In this document: positions 32,122 to 40,899 of the stretch, in pieces
How positions within the stretch are numbered: the stretch's first letter is position 1
Layout of the letters: each line of letters begins with the position of its first letter
Assembly: GCA_934623575.1 (NCBI GenBank)
Contig: CAKTVL010000004.1
Span: 1-64,000, forward strand
Reading direction: 5' to 3'
Length of the DNA stretch: 64,000 nucleotides
DNA from: an uncultured Oscillospiraceae bacterium
GTDB taxonomy: Bacteria; Bacillota; Clostridia; Oscillospirales; Oscillospiraceae
Made by a program: the position numbers and the translations under genes
Notes under the pieces: generated by a model
What the model was told of the DNA's origin: nothing
Seen by the model: only the letters and a program-made list of their open reading frames with translations
Databases searched by the model: none

Positions 32122-33480
32122 TCAGCCCTCCATCGGCGGTGTGATCACCGGCGCGGAGGCGTCCGCGCCGCCGGGCAGCACGGACACCGTGCTGTTGCTG
32201 ACGGTGCCGCCCTCGTCGGTCACAACGCCGTCCTCGGCGGGCATATCGCCGCCGTCCATGCCGTCCATCGGCACGTTCTCGTCGATCTTGTCGCCGTCAC
32301 CGCCCTCGGGATAGACCTCGCCGCCGCTGGCGCCGGGGTCAAAGGTGCCCTCGTCATAGGTCACGCAGGTCATTCCCGCCTTCAGGCTCTCGTCCGGGAA
32401 GGCGATGTAGTCGTCGGTGGCCAGCCCATCCGTCACCGGATAGGTGTCCGTCTCGGTGTTGTACTCGCCCAGCTTGATGCTGCGCTTTTCCAGCTTGCCC
32501 TTGCTGTTCTGGGCCCACACCCAGGGGCTGCCCTCGGCGTCGTTGATGTAATAGCTGGGCAGGTTGATCAGGCTTTCGTCCTGCTGGTCCTCCTGACCGT
32601 AGTCCGGCTCTATGTACACGTGCTGGCCCATCAGCAGCCCCTCGCCGTCGCCCTCCAGCGTCACATAGAAGGGGTACTTACTGGACATGGCCGTGTCGCT
32701 GTCGCCGTAGTCGCTGCGCGTCTGCTGGGCGTTGTTCCAGTCGATGGAGCTGATGCTGCCCTTCCACGTCTGGTCGCTGACCCGGGAACGGATGACCACC
32801 GCCGTGCCCTCAGTCAGCACGCCGGCGTTGTTCTCATTCACATAGCCCTTGATGCGGAAGCCGCCGGTCTCCACGATGGCCATGAACGGCAGGGCGTTGC
32901 CGGAGCTGTCCGTACCGCCGTCCGGGTTCAGGGACTTGATCTCGCCGTCCACCGGCGCGGTCACCGAGCCGTTCTGGGTGTTGGCCTTCAGCTTCTCGAT
33001 GTCCTTCTTCTTGGTGGCGATGTTGGCCTTCGTCTCCAGCACCTTCACGTTCTGCTCCCGCAGATCCAGGGCGTACTGCCGCTTGGTGGCGTCGTCATAG
33101 GTGCTGTCCATCAGCTTCTGTATCTTTTCCAGCTCCGCCTGCTGGTCCTCCAGCGTGGCGTTCAGCTGCTCCAGCTCCAGCTGGGCCATCTCCAGGTCGG
33201 TGCGCACCTGCGTCAGGTCATAGGTGAACAGCACGTCGCCCTTCTTCACCGCGTCGCCCACCTTTACCTTGATGGTGTCCACGGTCATGGTGTCGCTCTT
33301 CTTGATGGTGGTCTCGCCCAGCGGGCTGACGATCCCCGCGAACCGGTCCGCCAGCCCCACGGAGCCGATGCCGCAGATCATGGACACGGACTGGACGGAC
33401 GCCTCGCCCTCCGCCGCGCCGCAGCCGGTCACGCAGCCCAGCAGCATCACCAGCGCCAGCACAAAAGCAGCTTTCTTCAT
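32122..33480 (-). CDS. HlyD-like membrane-fusion lipoprotein (452 aa)
   Basis: First gene of the efflux operon. The N-terminus MKKAAFVLALVMLLGCVTGC is a lipoprotein signal peptide (lipobox VTGC). Then come a lipoyl half motif (VKVGDAVKKGDVLFTYDL), a long coiled coil (about 95-170), the second lipoyl half (GSVTAPVDGEIKSL), and a beta domain. The C-terminal 60 residues are Gly/Asp/Met-rich and probably disordered. Having two adaptors in one operon suggests a hetero-oligomeric adaptor. The start at 33480 follows AAAGGAG; the 5' UTR is about 300 bp. Confidence 0.87.
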   Translation of the reverse strand: MKKAAFVLALVMLLGCVTGCGAAEGEASVQSVSMICGIGSVGLADRFAGIVSPLGETTIKKSDTMTVDTIKVKVGDAVKKGDVLFTYDLTQVRTDLEMAQLELEQLNATLEDQQAELEKIQKLMDSTYDDATKRQYALDLREQNVKVLETKANIATKKKDIEKLKANTQNGSVTAPVDGEIKSLNPDGGTDSSGNALPFMAIVETGGFRIKGYVNENNAGVLTEGTAVVIRSRVSDQTWKGSISSIDWNNAQQTRSDYGDSDTAMSSKYPFYVTLEGDGEGLLMGQHVYIEPDYGQEDQQDESLINLPSYYINDAEGSPWVWAQNSKGKLEKRSIKLGEYNTETDTYPVTDGLATDDYIAFPDESLKAGMTCVTYDEGTFDPGASGGEVYPEGGDGDKIDENVPMDGMDGGDMPAEDGVVTDEGGTVSNSTVSVLPGGADASAPVITPPMEG

Positions 33481-33779
33481 GTCAGTTTCTCCTTTACTTC
33501 TCCCCGCGTCGCCGCGGTGTGTTTTCCTCTCGCGCAGTCTGCACGTTTTTTGGCCGATAGTAAGGCGCCGCCCCGCAGATAAAGCCGCGCCGCCCCGCAG
33601 GAATCCTCCGCCTCGCTTTCGCTGCGCCCTGCGGAACCTCCGCCCCCGTCCTCGTTTTTACGGTATATGGCCCCCGTACTCTCTATAGACGGTTTTCCCG
33701 CCCCTTTCGTTCCGTCCCCCTCGTCCCTGTCATGGCGAGGGCGCAACGCGCCCGTGGCGATCCGTTCCCCCACCCCTTC

Positions 33780-33785
33780 ATCATA
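33780..33785 (-). promoter_or_regulatory. -10 box for the efflux operon
   Basis: TATGAT on the minus strand. At 17-bp spacing the -35 position reads CAATCG, a poor match, and overlaps the TGTGAA repeats, which suits an activated promoter. Confidence 0.5.
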
Positions 33786-33806
33786 CCATGTACCCCTCAC
33801 TACGAT

Positions 33807-33823
33807 TGTGAATAAACTGTGAA
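33807..33823. promoter_or_regulatory. 11-bp-spaced direct repeat, candidate response-regulator site
   Basis: TGTGAA-N5-TGTGAA (TTCACA-N5-TTCACA on the minus strand), one helical turn apart, placed at the -35 position of the efflux promoter. OmpR/PhoB-family regulators typically bind tandem repeats with this 11-bp period. Confidence 0.5.
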
Positions 33824-33885
33824 CGACACCTTAAGACCTTACTAAGGTTCCGTATCAATTCGGCGTCAGAACCGCGCCCGAAATA

Positions 33886-33915
33886 TTGACAGCCCCGCCC
33901 GCTTTGCCCTATTAT
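33886..33915 (+). promoter_or_regulatory. Promoter of the HD-NadD-PRTase operon
   Basis: TTGACA (33886-33891), 18-bp spacer, TATTAT (33910-33915), about 138 bp before the start codon. Confidence 0.75.
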
Positions 33916-34053
33916 TAGAGAGAAAATGCCGTCCCCGCGTCCCCGCCCGGCACTGACGCGGAAAAACGCGCGTTCCGCGCGTTTTCCATGTCGTTCTTGC
34001 TTGTTCTACGTTGTTGTCAACTGTTAAAATAACACGCCACAGGAGGTCGCTGT

Positions 34054-37000
34054 ATGAATAAGAAACGCATCCGGCAGATGGACCTGGCCCTTCGCCGCCG
34101 CCTGTCCGACCGTCCCGCCGACAGTCCCGCCGGGCAGGAGGACCTGCTCCGCACCCTGGAGACCGAGGACTATATGCAGCGCTTCGCCCCGCTTTTTGGC
34201 GGCGGCCGGCTCCGCTGCGCCGACGTGCTCTCCCTGTGCCGCCCGGAGCTGAACGCCTTGTGCCCCAACGCTTCCGGCGAGCCGGAGCAGGGCTGGCTGG
34301 CCTATACCTACGACTATGCCCGCCGCCTGCTCTACCCGGAAAAGACCGGCGACGACCCCTATGCCTCCGGCGCCCATTTCTTCCTCTCCGTCCTGCAGGT
34401 GCTCTTCGCCGCCGAGGCCGAGCTGCTGCCCCGCGACCCCGCCTGGACCTTCGATTTCCTCACCGACGAGGAGCTGGCGGACAGCCCCTCCGCCGCGTCC
34501 TATAGTCGCTTTTTACGCACCTGGAAGCGGGAATTTGTGTACGAAATGATGCGTTTAGGGCTGGAAATCACACCATATCGCACCCTTGAGCACATTGCCG
34601 GCGTCCACCATATCGCCGTCACCGCCGCCCGCGCCCTCCGCCGCAGCGGCACCGATGTGGACGTGGCGCTGGTCTCCGGCGCCGCCGCCGGCCACGACCT
34701 GGGCAAGTTCGGCTGCCGCCCCGGCGAGCGCGTGCCCTACCTGCACTATTACTACACCGACCAGTGGTTCCGCCGCCGGAAAATGACCGACATCGGCCAT
34801 GTGGCCGCCAACCACTCCGTGTGGGATCTGGAGCCGGACTACCTGTCCGTGGAGGCGCTGCTGCTGATCTACGCCGACTTCCGCGTCAAGCAGCTGCGGG
34901 GCGACCGGGGCCAGGAGATCACCCGCATCTCCACCCTGGACGAGGCGTTCCAGGTGATCCTGTCCAAGCTGGACGACGTGGACGGCGAGAAGAAAAAGCG
35001 CTACACCCGGGTCTATGCCCGGCTGCAGGACTTCGAGCAGTACATGATCAGCCGCGGCGTGGACGTCACCATGTCCGGCGGCGACACCGCGCCCCTGCCG
35101 GAGAAGCACACCGCCCTGATGACCGACGACGAGGCCCTGAAGGCGCTGACCCTGCGGTGCGTGGGCCACAATATCGAGCTGATGCGCCGTCTGACCGACC
35201 AGCGCAGCTTCGCCCGGCTGCTGGAGGAGGCCCGCGGCGAGACGGACTGGCGCCGCCTGCGGGCGTATCTGGCGGTGCTGGAGTCCTACTCCCTCTATCT
35301 GCACATCCCCCAGAAGGTCCAGACGCTGACGTTCCTCTACGAGTTGCTGATGCACCGGGAGGGCGACATCCGCCGCCAGGCGGCGGCGCTGCTGGGCGAG
35401 ATCATCGCCGGCTTCCACGCGGGCTACGCCAAGGAGCGCCCGGCGGACAGCCGCCCGGACGCCCGGGCCATCACCGACGTGGACCAGTGGAAGCTGTACC
35501 TGAGCAAGATCCTCTACCCCGACCACAAGCTGATGCCCCAGCACCGGCGGTGGATCGGCTATACCCTGAAGTTCGCCGTGGGCTCGCTGCTGAGCCACTG
35601 CCCCGGCCGGGAGGAGCGCTTCCTGGCCCCTGTGTTCGCCTATTACCGCAAGCCGGAGTCCCTGGACGACTACACCGCCTTCCAGCTGCTGGACACCGCC
35701 GCCGCGCTGCCCGACGAGGCGTACAGCGTCCGCCGCGCCCGGCAGATGGCCGACTTCGCCGCGGTGCTGTCCCGGCGGGAGGACCTGACGCTGCGCATGG
35801 CTGCCGTGCTGCTGCTGGACAGGCTGTACCGCCTGTATCCCGATGGCGGGCGGGCGCTGGAGGCCGTGGCCGCCGTGGCCTGCGACGACAGCGGCACTCT
35901 GCGCTATCTCCGGCAGGACGTGCTGTCCGAGGGCGAGCCGATCCTGCTGCCGGAGGAGGTGGTGTCCGAGATCTTCCTGGACAACCTGAAGACCGCCACC
36001 CCCTGGATCACCAAGCAGGCCAACCTGCGCCTGCTGACGGACTTTGCCCGCAGCGGGCAGAGCCCGGCCCTGCACATCGCCACCCATCTGTCCAACCTGA
36101 TCAAGGTCAGCGACCGGGTCACCGTCCGCCACAGCGCGGGCAACGCTCTGCTGGTCCTGGCGCCCCGGCTCACCGCCGACCAGCGCAACGAGGTGGCGGT
36201 GGAGCTGTGCCGCGGCCTGGAGCTGGGCCAGCAGGAGTTCACCAAGTACATCCCTGACTACCTGGGTCGGTTCGCCCTGTGGCTGCCCCCGGCGGAGCTG
36301 GACGAGATGCTGGACGACCTGCAGGTGAACCTCAGCTCCTCCGACAGCCGCATTTCTGCCTCGGTGCTGGACACCGTGGGCATCATCTATGAGGAATACG
36401 ACGCCTACCGCGCCCGCTTTCCGGAGACGGACCAGGCGTATCGCCGCCGCCGGGAGCGGCTGCTGGGCCTGCTGATGCGGGGTCTCAGCGGTATCGACGC
36501 CGCCACCCGGCAGGAGGCGCTGTTCGTGTTGGGCCGCCGGGTCTTCGGCTCCGGAGAGCTGGGCCGCCACGAAAAGCGCCGCGCCTTTATGCTCACCCAG
36601 CGCAAGCTGCTGTCCGCCCAGGACGAGTTCCCCGGCGAGGGCCTGACCTTCTACTACCGGGCCGCCATGCTGGGCAAGCTCTACCGTTTCATCACCGAGG
36701 AGCGCCTGTTCCACAAGGGCTTTGACTTCGGCACGCCCCGGCCGGTGGCCTTTTTCCCCGGCACCTTCGACCCCTTCACACTGTCCCACAAGGGCATCGT
36801 CAGGGCCATCCGGGACCAGGGCTTTGAGGTGCTGCTGGCCATCGACGAGTTCTCCTGGTCCAAAAAGACCCAGCCCTACCGGCTGCGGCGTCGCATCGCC
36901 GCCATGGCGGTGGCCGACGTGTTCCACGTCAGCATCTTCCCGGAGGACTTCCCGGTGAACATCGCCAATCCGGAGAACCTGCACGACCTGCGGGCGGCCT

Positions 37001-38811
37001 TCCCGGGCCGCAGCGTGTCCATCGTGGTGGGCAGCGACGTGGTGCTCCACGCCTCCTCCTACCAGAAGCCGCCCCAGCCGGATTCCGTCCACACCTTCGA
37101 CCATGTGGTGTTCCGGCGCACCGAGCCGGACGCCGAGCCGGCGGACTACAGCTGCATCACCGGGCGGGTGCTGGAGCTGACCCTGCCGCCCCAGCTGGAG
37201 GAGATCAGCTCCACCCGCATCCGCGAGGCGGTGGACGCCAACCGCGACATCTCCAACCTCATCGACCCCACGGTGCAGGAGTTCATCTACCGGCGGGGCC
37301 TGTATCTGCGGGAGCCCCAGGACAAGCCGGTGCTGCGGACGGAGGATCTCAGCTTCCTGCCCGCCTCCCCGGAGACGGCGGAGAAATTCCTGCGGACCAT
37401 GCTGTCTGTGCCCACTGCCGCCGCCCTGCGGCAGCAGCTGGAGGAAAAGGGCGACGACATCATGGTCTGCCGCGGGGCGGACGGCGCCATTCTGGGCGCG
37501 GCGTCCTACACCTGCCTAGACTCCACCCGGCTGTTCACCCGCCTGGGCGACCCGGCTCTGTCCGGCCTGGTGCGGCAGAACGCCGGGGGCCGCACGCTGC
37601 TCATCAGCGGCCTGTTCGTCCCCCGGGGCGAGCGGCAGAGCGACCTCTGCCAGCTGCTGATCACCGAGGTGCTGACCCTGGCCCTGAGCCGGGAGTTCAC
37701 CTATGCTCTGTACCTGCCCCTGGAGGGCGCGGCCTCCGGCTACGGCCGCCAGCTGCTGACGCTGCAGGGCTTTATCCCCGCCGGGGACAGCACGGACGCC
37801 CTGGCGGTGGACATGCGCTGCCCCATCGTGCTCAGCCGCAACGTGGACACGGCGGTGAAGGCGCCCTTCAGCTCCGCGCCCCGTGTGCTGGGGGCCATTG
37901 CCGCCGCCCACCGGCGGCTGCAGGCGGCGCTGACCCGGCTGCAGCCGGGGTCCCTGGTGCTGAGCCTGTCCGCCGGGGTGATCTATCACCGGCTGCTGCA
38001 GCGCATCACCGGGCGCAACGGCGTCCCGGCGGAGCCCACAGATCCCCGTGTGCTGGGGCCGGACATCTGCGTGCCCTACGGCAAGATCCTGCGCGGCGTG
38101 GCGGTGCCCAACACCGTCACCAAGACGCTGCGCACCGACAAGGTCTATGAGCCGGACCTCAGCGCCTATTCCATCGAGGCGTACCCGGACTATTCGCCCC
38201 TGGCCGACCAGGTGCGCACCATCCACGCCTTCGCCCGCCCGGCCATCCTGGTGGACGACATGCTCCACGACGGCAAGCGCATCCGCCGGCTGGCCCCGCT
38301 GTTCGCCCAGACCAACACCCCGGTGGACCAGGTGCTGGTGGGCTATCTCACCGGCATGGGCCGGGACCTGATGGAGCAGCTGGGCTACAGCGTGGACGCC
38401 ATCTACTATCTGCCCAACCTGCGGCTGCGGTTCGTGGAATCCACATTGTATCCCTTCATCGGCGGCGACACCGTCCGCCGCAGCGAGGCGCTGCCCGGCG
38501 GCTTGCAGCCGGCGGTGAACCGCATACTGCCCTACGCCGCGCCGGAGTACGCCGGTATGGACGACGAGACTGCCTGGGAGCTGAGTCTCTGCTGCCTGGA
38601 AAACGCCCGGGACATCCTGCTGGCGCTGGAGACGGAGTTTCGCGCCCTGTACGCCCGGAACCTGACCCTCAGCCGCCTGGGCGAGGCGGTGATCCTGCCT
38701 CTGTGCCCGGACAAGGGCGGCTGCATGACCTACGACCTGAGCCGCGCGGCCAGCACCTATCTGGAGGGCGACATCGAGCTGCTGAAGCGCATGCGCCCGG
38801 CCAAAAAGTAA
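34054..38811 (+). CDS. Multidomain protein: HD hydrolase, helical repeats, NadD-like adenylyltransferase, probable GNAT-like region, PRTase (1585 aa)
   Basis: A very long cytoplasmic protein with no signal peptide. Residues about 170-310 form an HD-hydrolase domain with EHIAGVHHIAV, GHDLGKFG, GHVAANHS and IYADFRV giving the H-HD-H-D ligand set. Residues about 360-880 look like all-helical HEAT-type repeats. Residues about 893-1090 are NadD-like: FFPGTFDPFTLSHKG, GSDVVLH, ISSTRIREA and a tail NLIDPTVQEFIYRRGLYL. Residues about 1110-1260 (LLISGLFVPRGERQS...) look acetyltransferase-like, weakly. Residues about 1290-1500 hold a type I PRTase signature AILVDDMLHDGKRI near 1398. HD plus NadD recalls the separate YqeK-NadD pair of Firmicutes, and the PRTase suggests nucleotide or NAD salvage. 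The real substrate is unknown. It heads an operon of three redox proteins. Confidence 0.85.
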   Translation: MNKKRIRQMDLALRRRLSDRPADSPAGQEDLLRTLETEDYMQRFAPLFGGGRLRCADVLSLCRPELNALCPNASGEPEQGWLAYTYDYARRLLYPEKTGDDPYASGAHFFLSVLQVLFAAEAELLPRDPAWTFDFLTDEELADSPSAASYSRFLRTWKREFVYEMMRLGLEITPYRTLEHIAGVHHIAVTAARALRRSGTDVDVALVSGAAAGHDLGKFGCRPGERVPYLHYYYTDQWFRRRKMTDIGHVAANHSVWDLEPDYLSVEALLLIYADFRVKQLRGDRGQEITRISTLDEAFQVILSKLDDVDGEKKKRYTRVYARLQDFEQYMISRGVDVTMSGGDTAPLPEKHTALMTDDEALKALTLRCVGHNIELMRRLTDQRSFARLLEEARGETDWRRLRAYLAVLESYSLYLHIPQKVQTLTFLYELLMHREGDIRRQAAALLGEIIAGFHAGYAKERPADSRPDARAITDVDQWKLYLSKILYPDHKLMPQHRRWIGYTLKFAVGSLLSHCPGREERFLAPVFAYYRKPESLDDYTAFQLLDTAAALPDEAYSVRRARQMADFAAVLSRREDLTLRMAAVLLLDRLYRLYPDGGRALEAVAAVACDDSGTLRYLRQDVLSEGEPILLPEEVVSEIFLDNLKTATPWITKQANLRLLTDFARSGQSPALHIATHLSNLIKVSDRVTVRHSAGNALLVLAPRLTADQRNEVAVELCRGLELGQQEFTKYIPDYLGRFALWLPPAELDEMLDDLQVNLSSSDSRISASVLDTVGIIYEEYDAYRARFPETDQAYRRRRERLLGLLMRGLSGIDAATRQEALFVLGRRVFGSGELGRHEKRRAFMLTQRKLLSAQDEFPGEGLTFYYRAAMLGKLYRFITEERLFHKGFDFGTPRPVAFFPGTFDPFTLSHKGIVRAIRDQGFEVLLAIDEFSWSKKTQPYRLRRRIAAMAVADVFHVSIFPEDFPVNIANPENLHDLRAAFPGRSVSIVVGSDVVLHASSYQKPPQPDSVHTFDHVVFRRTEPDAEPADYSCITGRVLELTLPPQLEEISSTRIREAVDANRDISNLIDPTVQEFIYRRGLYLREPQDKPVLRTEDLSFLPASPETAEKFLRTMLSVPTAAALRQQLEEKGDDIMVCRGADGAILGAASYTCLDSTRLFTRLGDPALSGLVRQNAGGRTLLISGLFVPRGERQSDLCQLLITEVLTLALSREFTYALYLPLEGAASGYGRQLLTLQGFIPAGDSTDALAVDMRCPIVLSRNVDTAVKAPFSSAPRVLGAIAAAHRRLQAALTRLQPGSLVLSLSAGVIYHRLLQRITGRNGVPAEPTDPRVLGPDICVPYGKILRGVAVPNTVTKTLRTDKVYEPDLSAYSIEAYPDYSPLADQVRTIHAFARPAILVDDMLHDGKRIRRLAPLFAQTNTPVDQVLVGYLTGMGRDLMEQLGYSVDAIYYLPNLRLRFVESTLYPFIGGDTVRRSEALPGGLQPAVNRILPYAAPEYAGMDDETAWELSLCCLENARDILLALETEFRALYARNLTLSRLGEAVILPLCPDKGGCMTYDLSRAASTYLEGDIELLKRMRPAKK

Positions 38812-38823
38812 GGAGGAGCCCTC

Positions 38824-39744
38824 ATGGATGCGATTTTTGACAAGAGCGCCCTGCCGCGCCTGCCGGAGAAGTGCCGGGTGACGCTGCTGGCCCTGGGCGA
38901 CGTGGGCAGCACGCTGCTGATGGGCCTGCGGCTCATGGGCGGCGACGTGATCGGCTCCATCGGGATATGCGACGTGCGGCCCGGCGTGGCTGAGCGCTGG
39001 GAGCTCGAGCTGAACCAGATCCAGCCGCCGGACGGCGCGGCGCTGCCGCCGGTGGACATCATAGCGCCGGAGGCGCTGTTCGACGGCGACGTGTTCCTGT
39101 TCTGCGCCTCCCGGATGGTGCCGGACACCTCTGTGACCAGCGGGGACGTGCGCATGGCGCAGTACGGCCTGAACCGGGAACTGGTGGGCAGCTACGCCCG
39201 CATGGCCCGGGAGAGGGGCTATCGGGGGCTGTTCTGCGTGGTCAGCGACCCGGTGGACCCCCTGTGCCGCTGGGCGCTGCGGGAGAGCGGCCTTGCGCCG
39301 GCCCAGGTGCGGGGCTTCGGCCTGGGCGTCATGCACGCCCGGGCGCTGTACTACGCCCGGAAGGACCCGCGCTTCGCCTCCTATCTCACCGAGGGACGGG
39401 CCTTCGGCCCCCACGGCGAGGACCTGGTGCTGGCCAACTCCATCGCGCACTACGACGACGCGCTGTCCCGGGAGCTGACGGAGAAGGTGGCCCACGCCAA
39501 TCTGGAGATGCGGGCGCTGGGGTACAAGCCCTATGTGGCCCCGGCGCTGAGCTCCGGGGCGCTGAGCCTGCTGGCGCTGCTGCGGGGACAGTGGCACTAC
39601 GCCTCCGTCTATGACGGGCGGGTGTTCATGGGCTGCCGCAATCGCCTGACGGCGGCGGGCATCGAGACGGAGCAGCTGACGCTGCCGCCCGCCCTGCAGG
39701 CGCGTCTGGACGAGACGAGAGCGAAGCTGGACGCCATCGAATAG
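38824..39744 (+). CDS. Lactate/malate dehydrogenase-like protein, possibly with altered active site
   Basis: A 306-residue Rossmann protein 12 bp after the giant gene, with ribosome site AAGGAGGAG. The dinucleotide motif LALGDVGSTLLMGLRLMG, the NPVD-like SDPVDPL and the GPHGE motif (catalytic His of the GxHGD/E loop) place it in the LDH/MDH superfamily. In the usual L-D-x-A-R segment the sequence reads GLGVMHARAL, so the Arg is kept but the catalytic-relay Asp appears to be replaced by Met. It may act on an unusual 2-hydroxyacid or only bind NAD. Alignment by eye; the residue swap needs a structural check. Confidence 0.75.
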   Translation: MDAIFDKSALPRLPEKCRVTLLALGDVGSTLLMGLRLMGGDVIGSIGICDVRPGVAERWELELNQIQPPDGAALPPVDIIAPEALFDGDVFLFCASRMVPDTSVTSGDVRMAQYGLNRELVGSYARMARERGYRGLFCVVSDPVDPLCRWALRESGLAPAQVRGFGLGVMHARALYYARKDPRFASYLTEGRAFGPHGEDLVLANSIAHYDDALSRELTEKVAHANLEMRALGYKPYVAPALSSGALSLLALLRGQWHYASVYDGRVFMGCRNRLTAAGIETEQLTLPPALQARLDETRAKLDAIE

Positions 39745-39798
39745 TGGTAAGAACGTAGAAGAACGCCGTGGAACGGCCGGAGAAGAGGGGAGAACGCT

Positions 39799-40830
39799 AT
39801 GCTTACCGTACTGCTGCCTGAAAATGAACACAGCGGCGCCCTGCGGGGCCTGCTGGTGCCCCTGCTGCCGCCGGGCAGCGTCATCCGCGACCCGGACGAG
39901 GGGCTGGACGGCCTGGAGGGCCGGCGGCTGCTGTTTGCCGTGGCCCTGGACGAGAGCGGCTGCAATATGGCCTACTACCGCATGCTCTCCCGCCTGCGGC
40001 GGGATGCGGCGCTGCTGGAGGGCTGCGTGGCCGGGTGCGTGGTCACCGGGGTGGGGGAGTTCTACACCAAGGACGTGGCCCGGGACATGGTCTTTGCCGC
40101 CAACCAGGCGGGCTGCGGCTTTCTGGGCCGCCCGCTGGTGGAGGCCACCGGCTCCCTGCGGAATTTCCGCACCCAGGCCCAGATCGGCGGCACCGACGAG
40201 GTCACGGCCTTCCACGCCGCCGTAAAAGAGCTGCTCTCCCGTCTGGCGGGCTGGGAAAAGCCCGCGCCCATCCGCCATTTGCTGGCGCTCCACGCCTCCC
40301 AGCGCGCCACGTCCAACACCCTGGCCCTGTGGGAGCTGGTGAAGGCCGGGCTGCCGGAGGACATCGACGTGGAGGAGATCTGCCTGCGCAACGGCACCAT
40401 GGCCGACTGCAACGGGTGCAGCTACACCGCCTGCCTGCACTTCGGCGAGCAGGGCGGCTGCTTCTACGGCGGCCCCATGGTGGACGAGGTCTATCCCGCC
40501 GTCCGCCGGTGCGACGCGCTGGTGATGCTGTGCGCCAACTATAACGACGCCCTGGCGGCCAACCTGACGGCCTGCGTCAACCGCCTGACGGCCCTGTTCC
40601 GCCAGACCCGGATGTACGACAAGCGGCTCTTCGGCCTGATCGTCTCTGGCTACTCCGGCGGCGACCTGCTGGCCCGGCAGCTGATCTCGGCGCTGAACAT
40701 GAACAAGTCCTTCTATCTGCCGCCCCATTTCTCCCTGCTGGAGACCGCCAACGAGCGGGGCAGCCTGGTGAAGCTGCCGGGTATCGCGGAGCAGGCGGCG
40801 GCCTTTGCCCGCCACATGGCCCGGAGCTGA
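39799..40830 (+). CDS. Iron-sulfur flavoprotein / NADPH-dependent FMN reductase-like
   Basis: A 343-residue protein. The second half (about 155-340) is a flavodoxin-like fold with a compact cysteine motif DCNGCSYTACLHFGEQGGC (C-x2-C-x4-C-x7-C), as in archaeal and clostridial iron-sulfur flavoproteins that pass electrons between ferredoxin and FMN. The N-terminal 150 residues form a second alpha/beta domain that may be a degenerate flavodoxin copy. The start at 39799 follows AGGGGAG. A ferredoxin gene follows, a natural electron partner. Confidence 0.78.
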   Translation: MLTVLLPENEHSGALRGLLVPLLPPGSVIRDPDEGLDGLEGRRLLFAVALDESGCNMAYYRMLSRLRRDAALLEGCVAGCVVTGVGEFYTKDVARDMVFAANQAGCGFLGRPLVEATGSLRNFRTQAQIGGTDEVTAFHAAVKELLSRLAGWEKPAPIRHLLALHASQRATSNTLALWELVKAGLPEDIDVEEICLRNGTMADCNGCSYTACLHFGEQGGCFYGGPMVDEVYPAVRRCDALVMLCANYNDALAANLTACVNRLTALFRQTRMYDKRLFGLIVSGYSGGDLLARQLISALNMNKSFYLPPHFSLLETANERGSLVKLPGIAEQAAAFARHMARS

Positions 40831-40899
40831 CGAAGGGGGAATAGCGCCGGGGAAAAGCGGGGAAAATACTTCCATCCTGACAGGAAGGAGGTGCTTTTC

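Larger units (their letters stand above)
33481..34053. other. 573-bp divergent control region between the efflux operon and the fusion-protein operon
   Basis: No convincing gene. The left 300 bp should be the 5' UTR of the efflux operon, with a minus-strand -10 at 33785-33780. The centre holds the TGTGAA direct repeat (33807-33823) and a CCTTA/TAAGG cluster (33831-33848). The right part contains the plus-strand promoter at 33886-33915 and a roughly 130-nt leader for the 1585-residue protein gene, including a GCGCGTT-type GC-rich hairpin around 33960-33985. Confidence 0.6.

Noticed and set aside
33477-33800. 107-codon minus-strand frame upstream of the efflux adaptor
   Set aside because: Charged low-complexity product, no ribosome site, and it covers the predicted promoter and leader.
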